From Sphingobium sp. HWE2-09 (lineage in GTDB: Bacteria > Pseudomonadota > Alphaproteobacteria > Sphingomonadales > Sphingomonadaceae), in the NCBI RefSeq assembly GCF_035989265.1, contig NZ_JAYKZX010000003.1, positions 1,798,001 to 1,862,000 of the forward strand: a stretch of DNA of 64,000 nucleotides, written 5' to 3'. How positions within the stretch are numbered: position 1 is the first letter of the stretch; every line of letters begins with the position of its first letter. The position numbers and the translations under genes were made by a program. The notes under the pieces are model-generated. The model ran no database searches. It saw only the letters and a list, made by a program, of their open reading frames with translations, and was not told the origin of the DNA. Below, piece by piece: positions 17,865 to 25,335 of this stretch.

Positions 17865-17937
17865 CCGTTCGCCCTGAGCCTGTCGAAGGGCCGCTTCTTA
17901 AGGAAGAGCAGGGCTTCGACAGGCTCAGCCCGAACGG
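17865..17937. repeat. REP-like palindromic element
   Basis: Two arms, 17865-17890 and 17914-17937, form an inverted repeat of about 24 bases with two mismatches (core GAGCCTGTCGAAG / CTTCGACAGGCTC), with CCGTTCG/CGAACGG at the outer ends. It lies between the convergent lipid kinase and DUF2239 genes. A half copy of the same family is at 44904-44930. Confidence 0.8.
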
Positions 17938-17948
17938 TTTGAGATGTC

Positions 17949-18467
17949 TTACAGGAACGCCGGCCCCGCCAGTGCGCGGGCGTGGTCGCGGATGCCGGAT
18001 GGCCAGTCCTGAGACAGCGAGTTGAACAATTGCGCGTCCTTCGCGAAGAGGGCGCGGATCGCCGCTTCATAGCCGGGCCGGTCGCCCGCCATGGCGGTCA
18101 TGAAATGATAGGCCGCGTCCATCGCGGCGCGGGGGCTGGGTTGTTCGGCGTCGGCCTTGCGCGCGGCCTCGACCAGTCGGCGCACCGTGGCCGACGCGCC
18201 GCCGGACTGAGTGGCGAGCCAGTCCCAATGCCGGGGGAGCAGCGTGATTTCGCGCGGTTGCACACCCAACTTGGGGCGGCCCCTGCCCCGTGGCGCTTCG
18301 ACCGCGGGGCCACGCAGGTCGATATCGACCTGACGACCGCTGGCGTCGTCGAACAGCAGGACGGCCTGCGCCTCATTCCCCATGGCGCTGAGCGCCGCGC
18401 GTATCTCGCCTTCATCGCCCGTGGCGATCCACAGGTCGCCAGCGAAAGCCGTCAATGTCCGTTCCAT
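17949..18467 (-). CDS. DUF2239 family protein
   Basis: Protein of 172 residues of the DUF2239 family: N-terminal FAGDLWIATGDEGEIRAAL, FDDASGRQVDIDLRG, then GRGRPKLGVQPREITLLPRHWDWL, and the conserved DAAYHFMTAMAGDRPGYEAAIRALFAKD. The GRPKLGVQPREITLLPRHW segment is the hallmark. A strong ribosome site (AAGGAGA) lies just before the ATG. The gene is controlled by its own AT-rich region with a palindromic operator. The function is unknown. The stop faces the lipid kinase gene across a REP-like repeat. Confidence 0.88.
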   Translation of the reverse strand: MERTLTAFAGDLWIATGDEGEIRAALSAMGNEAQAVLLFDDASGRQVDIDLRGPAVEAPRGRGRPKLGVQPREITLLPRHWDWLATQSGGASATVRRLVEAARKADAEQPSPRAAMDAAYHFMTAMAGDRPGYEAAIRALFAKDAQLFNSLSQDWPSGIRDHARALAGPAFL

Positions 18468-18493
18468 GCCGAATCTCCTTCGACACGGCTATT

Positions 18494-18532
18494 ATTACCC
18501 GGATTTAATTCAGTCAATATTATCCGGGTAAT
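18494..18532 (-). promoter_or_regulatory. Palindromic operator upstream of the DUF2239 gene
   Basis: An 11-base perfect inverted repeat ATTACCCGGAT (18494-18504) / ATCCGGGTAAT (18522-18532) lies 27 bases before the DUF2239 start codon, in a sharply AT-rich stretch. The right arm is itself the end of a near-palindrome, ATTATCCGGGTAAT (18519-18532), and the left arm resembles it, so it may be two adjacent boxes for a dimeric repressor of the TetR type. The last bases overlap the xth stop codon. No regulator gene is adjacent. Confidence 0.6.
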
Positions 18533-19308
18533 TATTCGGCGCGTAGTTCCACCCAGGTCGGCGCATGGTCGCTCGCCTTTTCCCGGCCGCGAAATTCCTT
18601 ATCCACCTGCGCGTCGATCAAGCGGTCGGCGGCGGCGGGGCTGAGCAGCAAATGGTCGATGCGGAAGCCCGCGTCGCGCGGCCAGCTGTTCGCCTGATAG
18701 TCCCAGAAAGTCCAAACCCCGCCGGCCGGATGGCGGCTGAGGATCGCGTCGGTCCAGCCATCACCCAGCAAGCGGCGATAGGCGGCGCGGCTTTCCGGCT
18801 GCATCAGCGCGTCATCCTGCATCGCCTTGACCGAGAAAGTGTCGACGTCGCGTGGGATGACATTATAGTCGCCTGCCAGGATCGCGGGGACTTCCTCCGC
18901 CCAGACTTGCGCGGCCCGCTCGCGCAGGCGCTGCATCCAGCGCAGTTTATAGTCGAATTTCGGGCCGGGCTGCGGATTGCCGTTGGGCAGGTAGATGGAT
19001 GCAACGCGCACGCCCTTCACGTCCGCTTCGAGATAACGGCTATGTTCGTCCTCCGGCTCGCCCGCCAGTCCTCGCTGCACCTCCACCGGGGTTTCGCCGC
19101 GGGCGAGGATCGCGACGCCGTTGAAACCCTTTTGTCCGTGCCAGATGACGCCATAGCCAGCGTCTTCGATATCCTTGACCGGGAAGGTTTCGTCGCTGGT
19201 CTTGATTTCCTGAAGGCAGGCGATGTCAGGGCGCGTTTCGTCCAGCCATTCCAGCAGGCGGGGCAGTCGCGCCTTGATGCCATTGATGTTGAAGGTGGCG
19301 ATGCGCAT
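18532..19308 (-). CDS. xth: Exodeoxyribonuclease III
   Basis: AP endonuclease/3'-5' exonuclease of base-excision repair, 258 residues. Family motifs are present in order: ATFNINGIKARL at the N-terminus, DIACLQEIKT with the metal-binding Glu, YLPNGNP, ILAGDYNVIP (catalytic Asp/Asn), and the C-terminal FRIDHLLLS and SDHAPTW with the catalytic His. The ATG at 19308 (MRIATFN) matches the family; a TTG nine bases earlier is unlikely. It lies after the A-type carrier gene on the same strand, separated by a palindromic repeat element. Confidence 0.95.
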   Translation of the reverse strand: MRIATFNINGIKARLPRLLEWLDETRPDIACLQEIKTSDETFPVKDIEDAGYGVIWHGQKGFNGVAILARGETPVEVQRGLAGEPEDEHSRYLEADVKGVRVASIYLPNGNPQPGPKFDYKLRWMQRLRERAAQVWAEEVPAILAGDYNVIPRDVDTFSVKAMQDDALMQPESRAAYRRLLGDGWTDAILSRHPAGGVWTFWDYQANSWPRDAGFRIDHLLLSPAAADRLIDAQVDKEFRGREKASDHAPTWVELRAE

Positions 19309-19362
19309 GGCTGGCAATCCGTTTCAATTCTTATCTTACTGACCTGCCCATAGCATGAAATA

Positions 19363-19426
19363 TGCTCCCGCGAAGGCGGGAGCCTAGCCCCGAATGCCGA
19401 ACTGGGCTCCCGCCTTCGCGGGAGCA
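19363..19426. repeat. Palindromic intergenic repeat (CCCGCGAAGGCGGG family)
   Basis: A perfect 21-base inverted repeat: TGCTCCCGCGAAGGCGGGAGC (19363-19383) and its complement (19406-19426), separated by 22 bases. Each arm can also fold on itself (CTCCCGC / GCGGGAG). A related element with the same core is found at 58951-59040 in the atp operon. Confidence 0.85.
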
Positions 19427-19440
19427 CGTCACTCAGACAA

Positions 19441-19767
19441 TCACACCGAAAAGCTGGTGCCGCAGCCGCAACCGGCGGTGGCGTTAGGGTTCGTCACCTT
19501 GAACGCCGCGCCGCCGAGATCGGAGACGAAATCGACAGCGGAACCGCGTACCAGGTCCAGGCTGACGTCATCGACCACCAGGGTGACGCCATCGCGTTCG
19601 ACGGACAAATCCTCCGCCTCGACAGCATCGGCCAGACCGAAGCGATATTGGAAGCCGGAACAGCCGCCCCCCTCCACGGCCAGCCGCAGGATCGCAGGTT
19701 TGCCCTGCTTGGCGGCGATCGCGGCGACGCGCGCAGCGGCGGAAGGGGTGAGATCGATGTCGGCCAT
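19441..19767 (-). CDS. erpA: A-type iron-sulfur cluster carrier (ErpA/IscA family)
   Basis: HesB/IscA/ErpA-family protein of 108 residues that carries and inserts Fe-S clusters into apoproteins. The three ligand cysteines are present: EGGGCSGFQYRF near residue 36 and the C-terminal AGCGCGTSFSV pair. The length and the GGGCSGFQY motif are standard for ErpA. It is not in an isc or suf cluster here, which also favours ErpA over IscA/SufA. It is preceded upstream by a terminator for the M23 gene, so it has its own promoter. Confidence 0.88.
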   Translation of the reverse strand: MADIDLTPSAAARVAAIAAKQGKPAILRLAVEGGGCSGFQYRFGLADAVEAEDLSVERDGVTLVVDDVSLDLVRGSAVDFVSDLGGAAFKVTNPNATAGCGCGTSFSV

Positions 19768-19789
19768 GCTACCTAGATAGGGTCAAGCA

Positions 19790-19823
19790 AAAGGCCCGGC
19801 AACCCATAGGGTGCCGGGCCTTT
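19790..19823 (-). terminator. Terminator of the glnE-bcp-DUF455-M23 operon
   Basis: A perfect 12-base inverted repeat, AAAGGCCCGGCA / TGCCGGGCCTTT, with a 10-base loop. Read on the minus strand it ends CCTTTTGC, 24 bases after the M23 peptidase stop. Confidence 0.88.
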
Positions 19824-19846
19824 GCGAAATGCGAGCAATAGCGCGA

Positions 19847-20575
19847 TCAGTCGGCGGCTTTTTCTTCCGCCTTGGTCGGGCCGCCCATGGCGAGCGGCGG
19901 CTTGGTGTTCATGGCCACCAGATAGTCGGGACCGGCGACGAAGGGCAGCGGGTTGATGGCGGCGCCATCGACGCGGACTTCATAATGGAGGTGGCTGCCG
20001 GTGGAGCGGCCGGTCGATCCCATCAGACCGATGATCTGGCCGCGCTTCACATAGGAGTTTTCAGCGACCAGCAGCTTCGACATATGGCCGTAGCGCGTTT
20101 CCATGCCGCTGCCGTGCGAAATCTGGACGAGGTTGCCATAGCCGCTGGCCCAGCCCGCGCGGCTGATGATGCCGTCTGCGGTCGCGTGGATCGGCGTGCC
20201 GATGGGACCGGGAATGTCGATGCCTTTGTGCATGCGGGCGCTGCGGTTGAAGGGGTCGGAACGGACGCCGAAGTTGGAGGTCAGGCTCAGCTTTTCGACC
20301 GGACGGCCCGACGGGATATAGGCGGCGGTCTTGGCGTTGCCGTCCAGGCGCTGGAGGCTGGAGAAGAGGTTGGAGAAACCGACGTCGGACGGGCCAAGCG
20401 CGCTGGTGTTGATTTCCGACGCGTCGCCATAGGGATCGTCGGTTTCGGTGGCGCGTGCCGGGGCGGTTGCGCAGAGCGCGCCGACAATCCCGATGCTACC
20501 GAAAATCTTCGCCGCCTTGCAAGCTGACTGGAACCAATGTGAGTTACGCGAATTGACCGTTAGAAGAACCGACAT
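19847..20575 (-). CDS. M23 family metallopeptidase (LytM-type, periplasmic)
   Basis: Probable peptidoglycan endopeptidase or a regulator of one. The ATG at 20575 gives a protein of about 242 residues whose N-terminal hydrophobic segment (IFGSIGIVGALCATAPARA) is a signal peptide; a TTG start 37 codons earlier is less likely. The LytM domain occupies about residues 100-210: FGVRSDPFN, MHKGIDIPGPIGTPIHA (zinc His and Asp), GYGNLVQISHG and GSHLHYEVRVDG (catalytic HxH). All zinc ligands are present, so it is probably active. It is the last gene of the operon that begins with glnE. Confidence 0.9.
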   Translation of the reverse strand: MSVLLTVNSRNSHWFQSACKAAKIFGSIGIVGALCATAPARATETDDPYGDASEINTSALGPSDVGFSNLFSSLQRLDGNAKTAAYIPSGRPVEKLSLTSNFGVRSDPFNRSARMHKGIDIPGPIGTPIHATADGIISRAGWASGYGNLVQISHGSGMETRYGHMSKLLVAENSYVKRGQIIGLMGSTGRSTGSHLHYEVRVDGAAINPLPFVAGPDYLVAMNTKPPLAMGGPTKAEEKAAD

Positions 20576-20682
20576 GCAGACCCCGACTATGTCACCGGAG
20601 GCTTGATGCCCCTCGGCGCTTCCCGTGTTAACTTTTTGGCGACCTGGATCGCCCCCGCCGAATGCAGACTGCAAATCGCGCG

Positions 20683-21492
20683 TCATGTTGCAAGCGCGGC
20701 GTAGAATTCTTCCGTCAGACCGGCCTGTCGACGCGCTGAGTTGTTGAACGGTGGCTTAACGCTACCCTTAAAGCGGCGTTTCACAAGCATTTGGTAATGA
20801 TTGGCGGGGTCCAGCCCCAATCGGTTCGTCGCCGCGGCGAACCATATCGTCCCCGCCGCGACATGGCGAATCTCGTCCACCATGATGCGTCGCAGCAAGC
20901 GACCGGACGCTATGTCGCCAACGCTTTCGAACCGCTCGATCGTCGCCGGCGTGATGTCCAAGGCGCGTGCCTCCAGCACCATCGGCACGATCGCGAGCCG
21001 GGCCAGCACGTCGTCGGCCGTTTCGCTGGCCGCCTGCCATAGGCCGTCATGGGCGGGTAACGCCCCATAATGGCTGTCAAGCTGAACCAAGCGGCGTTCG
21101 AGCAACGCGAAATGCATCGCTTCTTCCGCGCCGACCTGCATCCATTCGTCGGTGAAGGCGGCCGGAAATCCGCTGCCAAAGCGGCCGATCAAGTCGAAGG
21201 CCAGATCGATCGCAACAAACTCGATATGCGCGATCGCATGGAGCATGGCGATGCGCGCGCGGTCCGACCCGATCTTGCCGCGCCGGGGCATCTGCGCGGG
21301 CGGCAATAATATAGGCGTTGCGGGGCGCGCGGGCACATCCGGCATCGCGCTGTCGAAGCGATGCGCCAGTCGGCCCAGCCGCCATGCGCGCGCCACGGCG
21401 CGTGCGGCCATCAGCTTGTCACGCGGATCGGGCGTGCGCAGCACATGCGCGCAAGCCGCGCCCACGCTGGTGACGTCAACGGGCAGGATCAA
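20683..21492 (-). CDS. DUF455 family ferritin-like protein
   Basis: Member of the DUF455 ferritin-like superfamily, 269 residues, all helical. Candidate diiron ligands lie in pairs: HAIAHIEFVAIDLA, GAEEAMHFALLERRL, and VDEIRHVAAG, plus LEARALD. The start overlaps the stop of the upstream peroxiredoxin by the ATGA arrangement, so translation is coupled. The function is unknown; the diiron-like helices and the peroxiredoxin neighbour suggest oxidative chemistry, which is inference. The 107-base gap to the M23 gene holds no clear terminator. Confidence 0.85.
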   Translation of the reverse strand: MILPVDVTSVGAACAHVLRTPDPRDKLMAARAVARAWRLGRLAHRFDSAMPDVPARPATPILLPPAQMPRRGKIGSDRARIAMLHAIAHIEFVAIDLAFDLIGRFGSGFPAAFTDEWMQVGAEEAMHFALLERRLVQLDSHYGALPAHDGLWQAASETADDVLARLAIVPMVLEARALDITPATIERFESVGDIASGRLLRRIMVDEIRHVAAGTIWFAAATNRLGLDPANHYQMLVKRRFKGSVKPPFNNSARRQAGLTEEFYAALAT

Positions 21493-21950
21493 AGCGCCTG
21501 CACCGCCTCCAGCACATCGGCGGCATGGCCCTTGACCTTTACCTTGGGCCAGACGCGCTGGATCGTACCGTCCGCGCCGACCAGGAAGGTCGCCCGTTCG
21601 ATGCCCATATATTTGCGGCCATAAAGCGATTTTTCGACCCAGGTGCCGAACGCCTCACACACAGCGCCGGATTCGTCGGACGCCAGGATGACGCGCAGGC
21701 CGTATTTGTCGGCGAATTTCTTGAGCTTGGCGGGCTTGTCCTTGGAAATGCCAACGACCGGCACGCCAATCTTCGCGAAATCGTCGGCCAGGGCGGTGAA
21801 ATCCTTCGCTTCGTTGGTGCAGCCGGGCGTGTCCGCTTTGGGATAGAAATAAACGACCAGCGGCTTGCCCAGATAGGCGTCCAGCGTGAAGTCCACGCCC
21901 TCTGCATCGGCCAGCGTCACGGCGGGGACGGACATACCCTGTTCCAGCAT
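21489..21950 (-). CDS. bcp: Thioredoxin-dependent thiol peroxidase (Bcp/PrxQ family)
   Basis: Peroxiredoxin that reduces peroxides. Residues 1-153 show the AhpC/TSA fold with the active-site motif YPKADTPGCTNEAKDF; the peroxidatic Cys is residue 44. The resolving Cys found five residues later in two-Cys Bcp enzymes is replaced by Lys, so it probably works as a one-Cys enzyme or uses the later Cys in SGAVCEAFG. Three ATGs in a row occur at 21956, 21953 and 21950; the last is chosen because AGGAGG then lies seven bases upstream. The ribosome site overlaps the end of glnE. Confidence 0.92.
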   Translation of the reverse strand: MLEQGMSVPAVTLADAEGVDFTLDAYLGKPLVVYFYPKADTPGCTNEAKDFTALADDFAKIGVPVVGISKDKPAKLKKFADKYGLRVILASDESGAVCEAFGTWVEKSLYGRKYMGIERATFLVGADGTIQRVWPKVKVKGHAADVLEAVQAL

Positions 21951-21952
21951 CA

Positions 21953-24649
21953 TCATTCCTCCTGATAGGGCGCGGCGAGCGCGGCCCAGGCTTGGCCCAC
22001 GCTTTGCCGCGCCTTGGCATAGCTTGCAAGCAGCCCTTCCCAATCGGCCATACCGCAAGCGCGGGCGACGAGCGCACGGGTGGCCTCGGCCGGTTCGGTG
22101 GATTTGGGCGAGACGAGGCGCGAGACGACCAGATAGCGGGTGATCAGGTCATGCGCGGCAATCAGGTCCGCGGGCAGATGCCCGGCGGCGACCAGTTGCG
22201 CCAATGCTTTGCTGAGGTCCGGGTCGAACGCCATGCGATAATGGAACTGGTTGACGTGGATCAGGAATTCCAGGTCGATGAGGCCGCCCGGCACCAGCTT
22301 GACGTCGAGGTCGCCGACGGGCGGCTTATGTTTGGCGATGTCGCGGCGCATCTTCACCGCCTGGCGCGCCAGCTCCTCGAAATCGCGGGGGCGTTGCAGC
22401 GTTTGCATGAGGACCGCGTCGAGCGCGGCGCGCGCCTGCGGCGACCCGAAGACCGGGCGCGCACGGGTGAGCGCCAGATGCTCCCAGGTCCAGGCTTCTT
22501 CCCGCTGATATTTGGCGAAACTGTCGAGGCTGACCGCCAACAGCCCTTGCGCGCCGGACGGACGCAGGCGGGTATCGACTTCGTAGAGCGGGCCGAAGGC
22601 GGTGGCGACTGATAATGCATTGGTGATCCGCTGAGCCAGGCGGTTGAAATATTGGGTCGCGCCCAAGGGTTTGGGACCATCCGATTCGGTCGCGAAATCG
22701 CCGGTGAAGAGATAGACGAGATCGAGGTCGGAGGCGTGGGTCAGCACGCCGCCGCCCATGCGGCCGAGCGCCAGGATCAGCAATTCGCCGCCGGGCACTA
22801 TGCCGTGGGCGATTTCGAACTCCGCCACCGTGCCCGCGGCGAGCACCTCGATCGCGGCTTCGGCGACGCGGCCATAGCCCCTGCCTGCCTCCAGCGGATC
22901 GCCGCCGCGAATGATCTGCGCGCCCAAGGCGAAACGTCGGTCACCGACCCGCTGGCGCACCCGGTCGAGCAGCGCCTGATAATCCTCCCCCGGCTCCAGC
23001 GCGCCAAGCTGTGCCGCCAGTTGCGGCACGGGCGGTGGCGGGTCGAAGGCGGTGGCATCGATCAATCCGTCGATCAGTTCGGCCCGGCGCCCCAGCGCAT
23101 CGGCCAAGGTTGGCGCATGGCTCAGCAATTCGGCCAGCAGTTCGACCAGCGCGGGCCGCGCGGCGAGCAGTTTGAAGAAGTTGATGGCGCTGGGCAGGCG
23201 GCCGATCATGTCGTCCAGCCGGTTGAGAGCACGGCTGGGATCGGGCGCCTGCGCCAGCGTCCGCATCAGGCCGGGGAGCAGCGCTTCCAGCGCTTCGCGT
23301 GACGGCCCGCTGCGCAGGGCGCGGATCGTGCCACCGCGCCAGCGGGTGATGCGGGCAAGCGGGGTTTCGGGATCGGCAAAACCCAAATCCGTCAGTTGTT
23401 GCTTCAGCCGGTCCTCGTCATGGGAAAGCGCCGCGTCGTCCTTTTCCGGGGACAGGCGATCATAGTTGCGGCCGACCCATTCGACATGCGGGCGCAGCAG
23501 GTCGAGCAGCGCGGCGGCATCCGGCAGGCCGTGCAATTGTGCGACATTATCGAGACTGGTGGGCGATTTGGGCAGTTCGTGCGTCTGGCGATCCCCCACC
23601 ATCTGCAGCCGATGTTCGATGGTGCGGAAGAGGATATAGGCTTCGTCCAGCCGGGCGGCGACATCGGCCTCGATCACGCCCGCCGCCGCCAGCGCGCGCA
23701 GGGCTTCGCGCGTGTTGCCGGATCGGAGCGCGGCGTTGCGGCCGCCATGGATCAACTGGTGGACCTGCGCGAAAAACTCCACCTCGCGGATGCCGCCTCG
23801 CCCGCGTTTCAGGTCATAGCCCGGCCCGAACGCCTGCCCCTGCGCATAATGGTCGCGGATGCGGCGGCTGATATCGACGATGGCGTCGATCGCGCCGAAA
23901 TCCAGGCTTCGCCGCCAGACGAAGGGGCGGATCTGGCGCAGGAAATATTCGCCGAGCGCCATGTCGCCCGCGGCCGGACGGGCGCGGATGAAGGCGGCCT
24001 GCTCCCACCCCATCGCCGTCGATTCATAATAGCCGATCGCCGCTTCCACCGGCAGCGCGATCGGCGTGGCTTCGGGCGAAGGACGAAGGCGCAGGTCGAC
24101 GCGAAAAACATAGCCGTCGCCATCGCGCGAGGTCAGCAATTCGCTCATCCGGCGACCGATGCGCACGGCGGCGTCGGCGACATCCTCCCGCTCGCCATGC
24201 GGCAGGGTGGCGGGATCGTAGAGCAGGATCGGGTCGATATCCGAAGAATAATTCAGTTCGCGGCTGCCATGCTTGCCCAGCGCCAACACGACGAAACCCC
24301 GATGCTCCGCATCGGGATAGCGTTCGCGCATGGCGGCGGCGAGCGCCTCTTCCACCGCCTGGTCAGCAAAGTCGGACAGGGTGCGGGTGACGCGATCCAT
24401 GTCCCATGCGCCCGCCAGGTCGGCGGCGGCGACCGCCAGCGCGATCGCCCCGCGGCGACGACGCAGCGATTGGGCGACGCTGTATCCTGGCGCGTCTTGC
24501 GGGCCGCCTGCCGCCTGCGCAACGACCAATGCATCGTCATGATCGCCCGCCGCCAGCCGTTCGACCACCGTCGGAAACCGGTCTAACGCGCGGGCAAGAA
24601 AGGGGGAATGGCCCCTGATCCGAGCCTGTGTTTCCAGCCAGTCGGTCAC
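21953..24649 (-). CDS. glnE: Bifunctional glutamine synthetase adenylyltransferase/adenylyl-removing enzyme
   Basis: Adds and removes AMP on glutamine synthetase in response to nitrogen status. The 898-residue protein holds two nucleotidyltransferase domains: the N-terminal adenylyl-removing half with NYSSDIDPILLYD near residue 134, and the C-terminal adenylyltransferase half with ASDLDLVYLF near residue 645. Each is followed by its helical GlnD-PII-uridylyltransferase-like domain. It is the first gene of an operon with bcp, DUF455 and M23. It is slightly shorter than the E. coli enzyme, as is normal in this group. Confidence 0.95.
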   Translation of the reverse strand: MTDWLETQARIRGHSPFLARALDRFPTVVERLAAGDHDDALVVAQAAGGPQDAPGYSVAQSLRRRRGAIALAVAAADLAGAWDMDRVTRTLSDFADQAVEEALAAAMRERYPDAEHRGFVVLALGKHGSRELNYSSDIDPILLYDPATLPHGEREDVADAAVRIGRRMSELLTSRDGDGYVFRVDLRLRPSPEATPIALPVEAAIGYYESTAMGWEQAAFIRARPAAGDMALGEYFLRQIRPFVWRRSLDFGAIDAIVDISRRIRDHYAQGQAFGPGYDLKRGRGGIREVEFFAQVHQLIHGGRNAALRSGNTREALRALAAAGVIEADVAARLDEAYILFRTIEHRLQMVGDRQTHELPKSPTSLDNVAQLHGLPDAAALLDLLRPHVEWVGRNYDRLSPEKDDAALSHDEDRLKQQLTDLGFADPETPLARITRWRGGTIRALRSGPSREALEALLPGLMRTLAQAPDPSRALNRLDDMIGRLPSAINFFKLLAARPALVELLAELLSHAPTLADALGRRAELIDGLIDATAFDPPPPVPQLAAQLGALEPGEDYQALLDRVRQRVGDRRFALGAQIIRGGDPLEAGRGYGRVAEAAIEVLAAGTVAEFEIAHGIVPGGELLILALGRMGGGVLTHASDLDLVYLFTGDFATESDGPKPLGATQYFNRLAQRITNALSVATAFGPLYEVDTRLRPSGAQGLLAVSLDSFAKYQREEAWTWEHLALTRARPVFGSPQARAALDAVLMQTLQRPRDFEELARQAVKMRRDIAKHKPPVGDLDVKLVPGGLIDLEFLIHVNQFHYRMAFDPDLSKALAQLVAAGHLPADLIAAHDLITRYLVVSRLVSPKSTEPAEATRALVARACGMADWEGLLASYAKARQSVGQAWAALAAPYQEE

Positions 24650-24700
24650 GTCGCTCTCCTTTTATCCGGCCGCTATCGCGTTACGATAAGACGAATAGCA

Positions 24701-24725
24701 GAAACTTTTGGGTCACACGGCCGTT
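24701..24725 (+). promoter_or_regulatory. EcfG-type (general stress) promoter before the NepR-like gene
   Basis: GAAAC (24701-24705) and CGTT (24722-24725) are separated by 16 bases. This is one base away from the alphaproteobacterial EcfG consensus GGAAC-N16/17-CGTT. The ATG at 24734 is only nine bases after the -10 element, which would make the transcript leaderless or nearly so. Confidence 0.5.
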
Positions 24726-24733
24726 CAGTGTGC

Positions 24734-24925
24734 ATGGACATCCAGCGCAAAGCCTTTGGCCGATCGGCATCGGGACGCGACGGCGGCAACGCCCGCATCG
24801 TCACCGTCGCCTTGCCAGAGCCTTATGAAGGTGTCGGCAACGCCCTGCGCTCCACATATGCGACGGGGCGCGACGCTTTGCCCGCAGACATGATGGCGTT
24901 GCTTGCCAAGCTCGACCGGCACTGA
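24734..24925 (+). CDS. nepR: NepR-like anti-sigma factor, small
   Basis: Small protein of 63 residues. The last 35 residues, with VGNALRSTYA then LPADMMALLAKLD, match the two helices by which NepR binds the sigma factor EcfG, and its anti-anti-sigma partner PhyR, in the alphaproteobacterial general stress response. The N-terminal part is basic and probably disordered. No Shine-Dalgarno precedes the ATG, and an EcfG-like promoter ends nine bases upstream. phyR and ecfG are not adjacent, so this may be a second NepR copy or one separated from the rest of the system. The gene is short, so the family call rests on the pattern of helices. Confidence 0.72.
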   Translation: MDIQRKAFGRSASGRDGGNARIVTVALPEPYEGVGNALRSTYATGRDALPADMMALLAKLDRH

Positions 24926-24931
24926 TCGACC

Positions 24932-24953
24932 AGCCCATTGCAGGGCTTTGTTT
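24932..24953 (+). terminator. Weak terminator after the NepR-like gene
   Basis: AGCCC (24932-24936) and GGGCT (24943-24947) form a 5-base stem with a 6-base loop, followed by TTGTTT. It lies 6 bases after the stop codon. The stem is short. Confidence 0.5.
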
Positions 24954-24958
24954 ACGCA

Positions 24959-24994
24959 TATCCGATAAAATACGATGGGAATCGTAACCGGATA
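24959..24994. promoter_or_regulatory. Nested dyad upstream of the Pro-rich small protein gene
   Basis: TATCCG (24959-24964) pairs with CGGATA (24989-24994), and inside them TACGAT pairs with ATCGTA around GGGA. The structure lies 12-47 bases before the ATG at 25006. It could be an operator or an RNA hairpin in the leader. Confidence 0.4.
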
Positions 24995-25005
24995 AAGTAG
25001 CAGTC

Positions 25006-25329
25006 ATGCTGTACCGTAATTTTGCCATCGCCATTTTGCTTGCCGCCCCATTGATCGTGATGGCGACGCAGAGCATCCTGCCAAAAACGGCCCAGCAGGC
25101 GCCAGCCGTTCAGCCTGATGCACCGCCGACGCCGCCTATCCCCGTTCCGGTTGCGCCGCCGGTAACGCCAACCGATACTTCGACGGGCGTAGATGACCCC
25201 TCGTCCTTCGCGCAGCCTGCCCCGGATGCGGGTCAGCCCTCGATAGCGCCAGGAGCCGGTTTACCGACCGCTCCCGGCCCCATGTCGCCGCTCGGCGCAC
25301 CGGCCGGATCGCCAAACGCCGAACTATAG
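25006..25329 (+). CDS. Small proline-rich membrane-anchored or exported hypothetical protein
   Basis: Hypothetical protein of 107 residues. One N-terminal hydrophobic segment (FAIAILLAAPLIVMA) is followed by a Pro/Ala/Thr-rich tail (PDAPPTPPIPVPVAPPVTPT) that is very probably disordered and faces the periplasm. No domain is recognised. The tail resembles the linkers of cell-envelope proteins. It is convergent with ypfJ, whose stop is 6 bases away. No clear Shine-Dalgarno lies before the ATG; a nested dyad lies upstream. Composition is biased, so confidence that it is a gene is moderate. Confidence 0.6.
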   Translation: MLYRNFAIAILLAAPLIVMATQSILPKTAQQAPAVQPDAPPTPPIPVPVAPPVTPTDTSTGVDDPSSFAQPAPDAGQPSIAPGAGLPTAPGPMSPLGAPAGSPNAEL

Positions 25330-25335
25330 TCGCTG

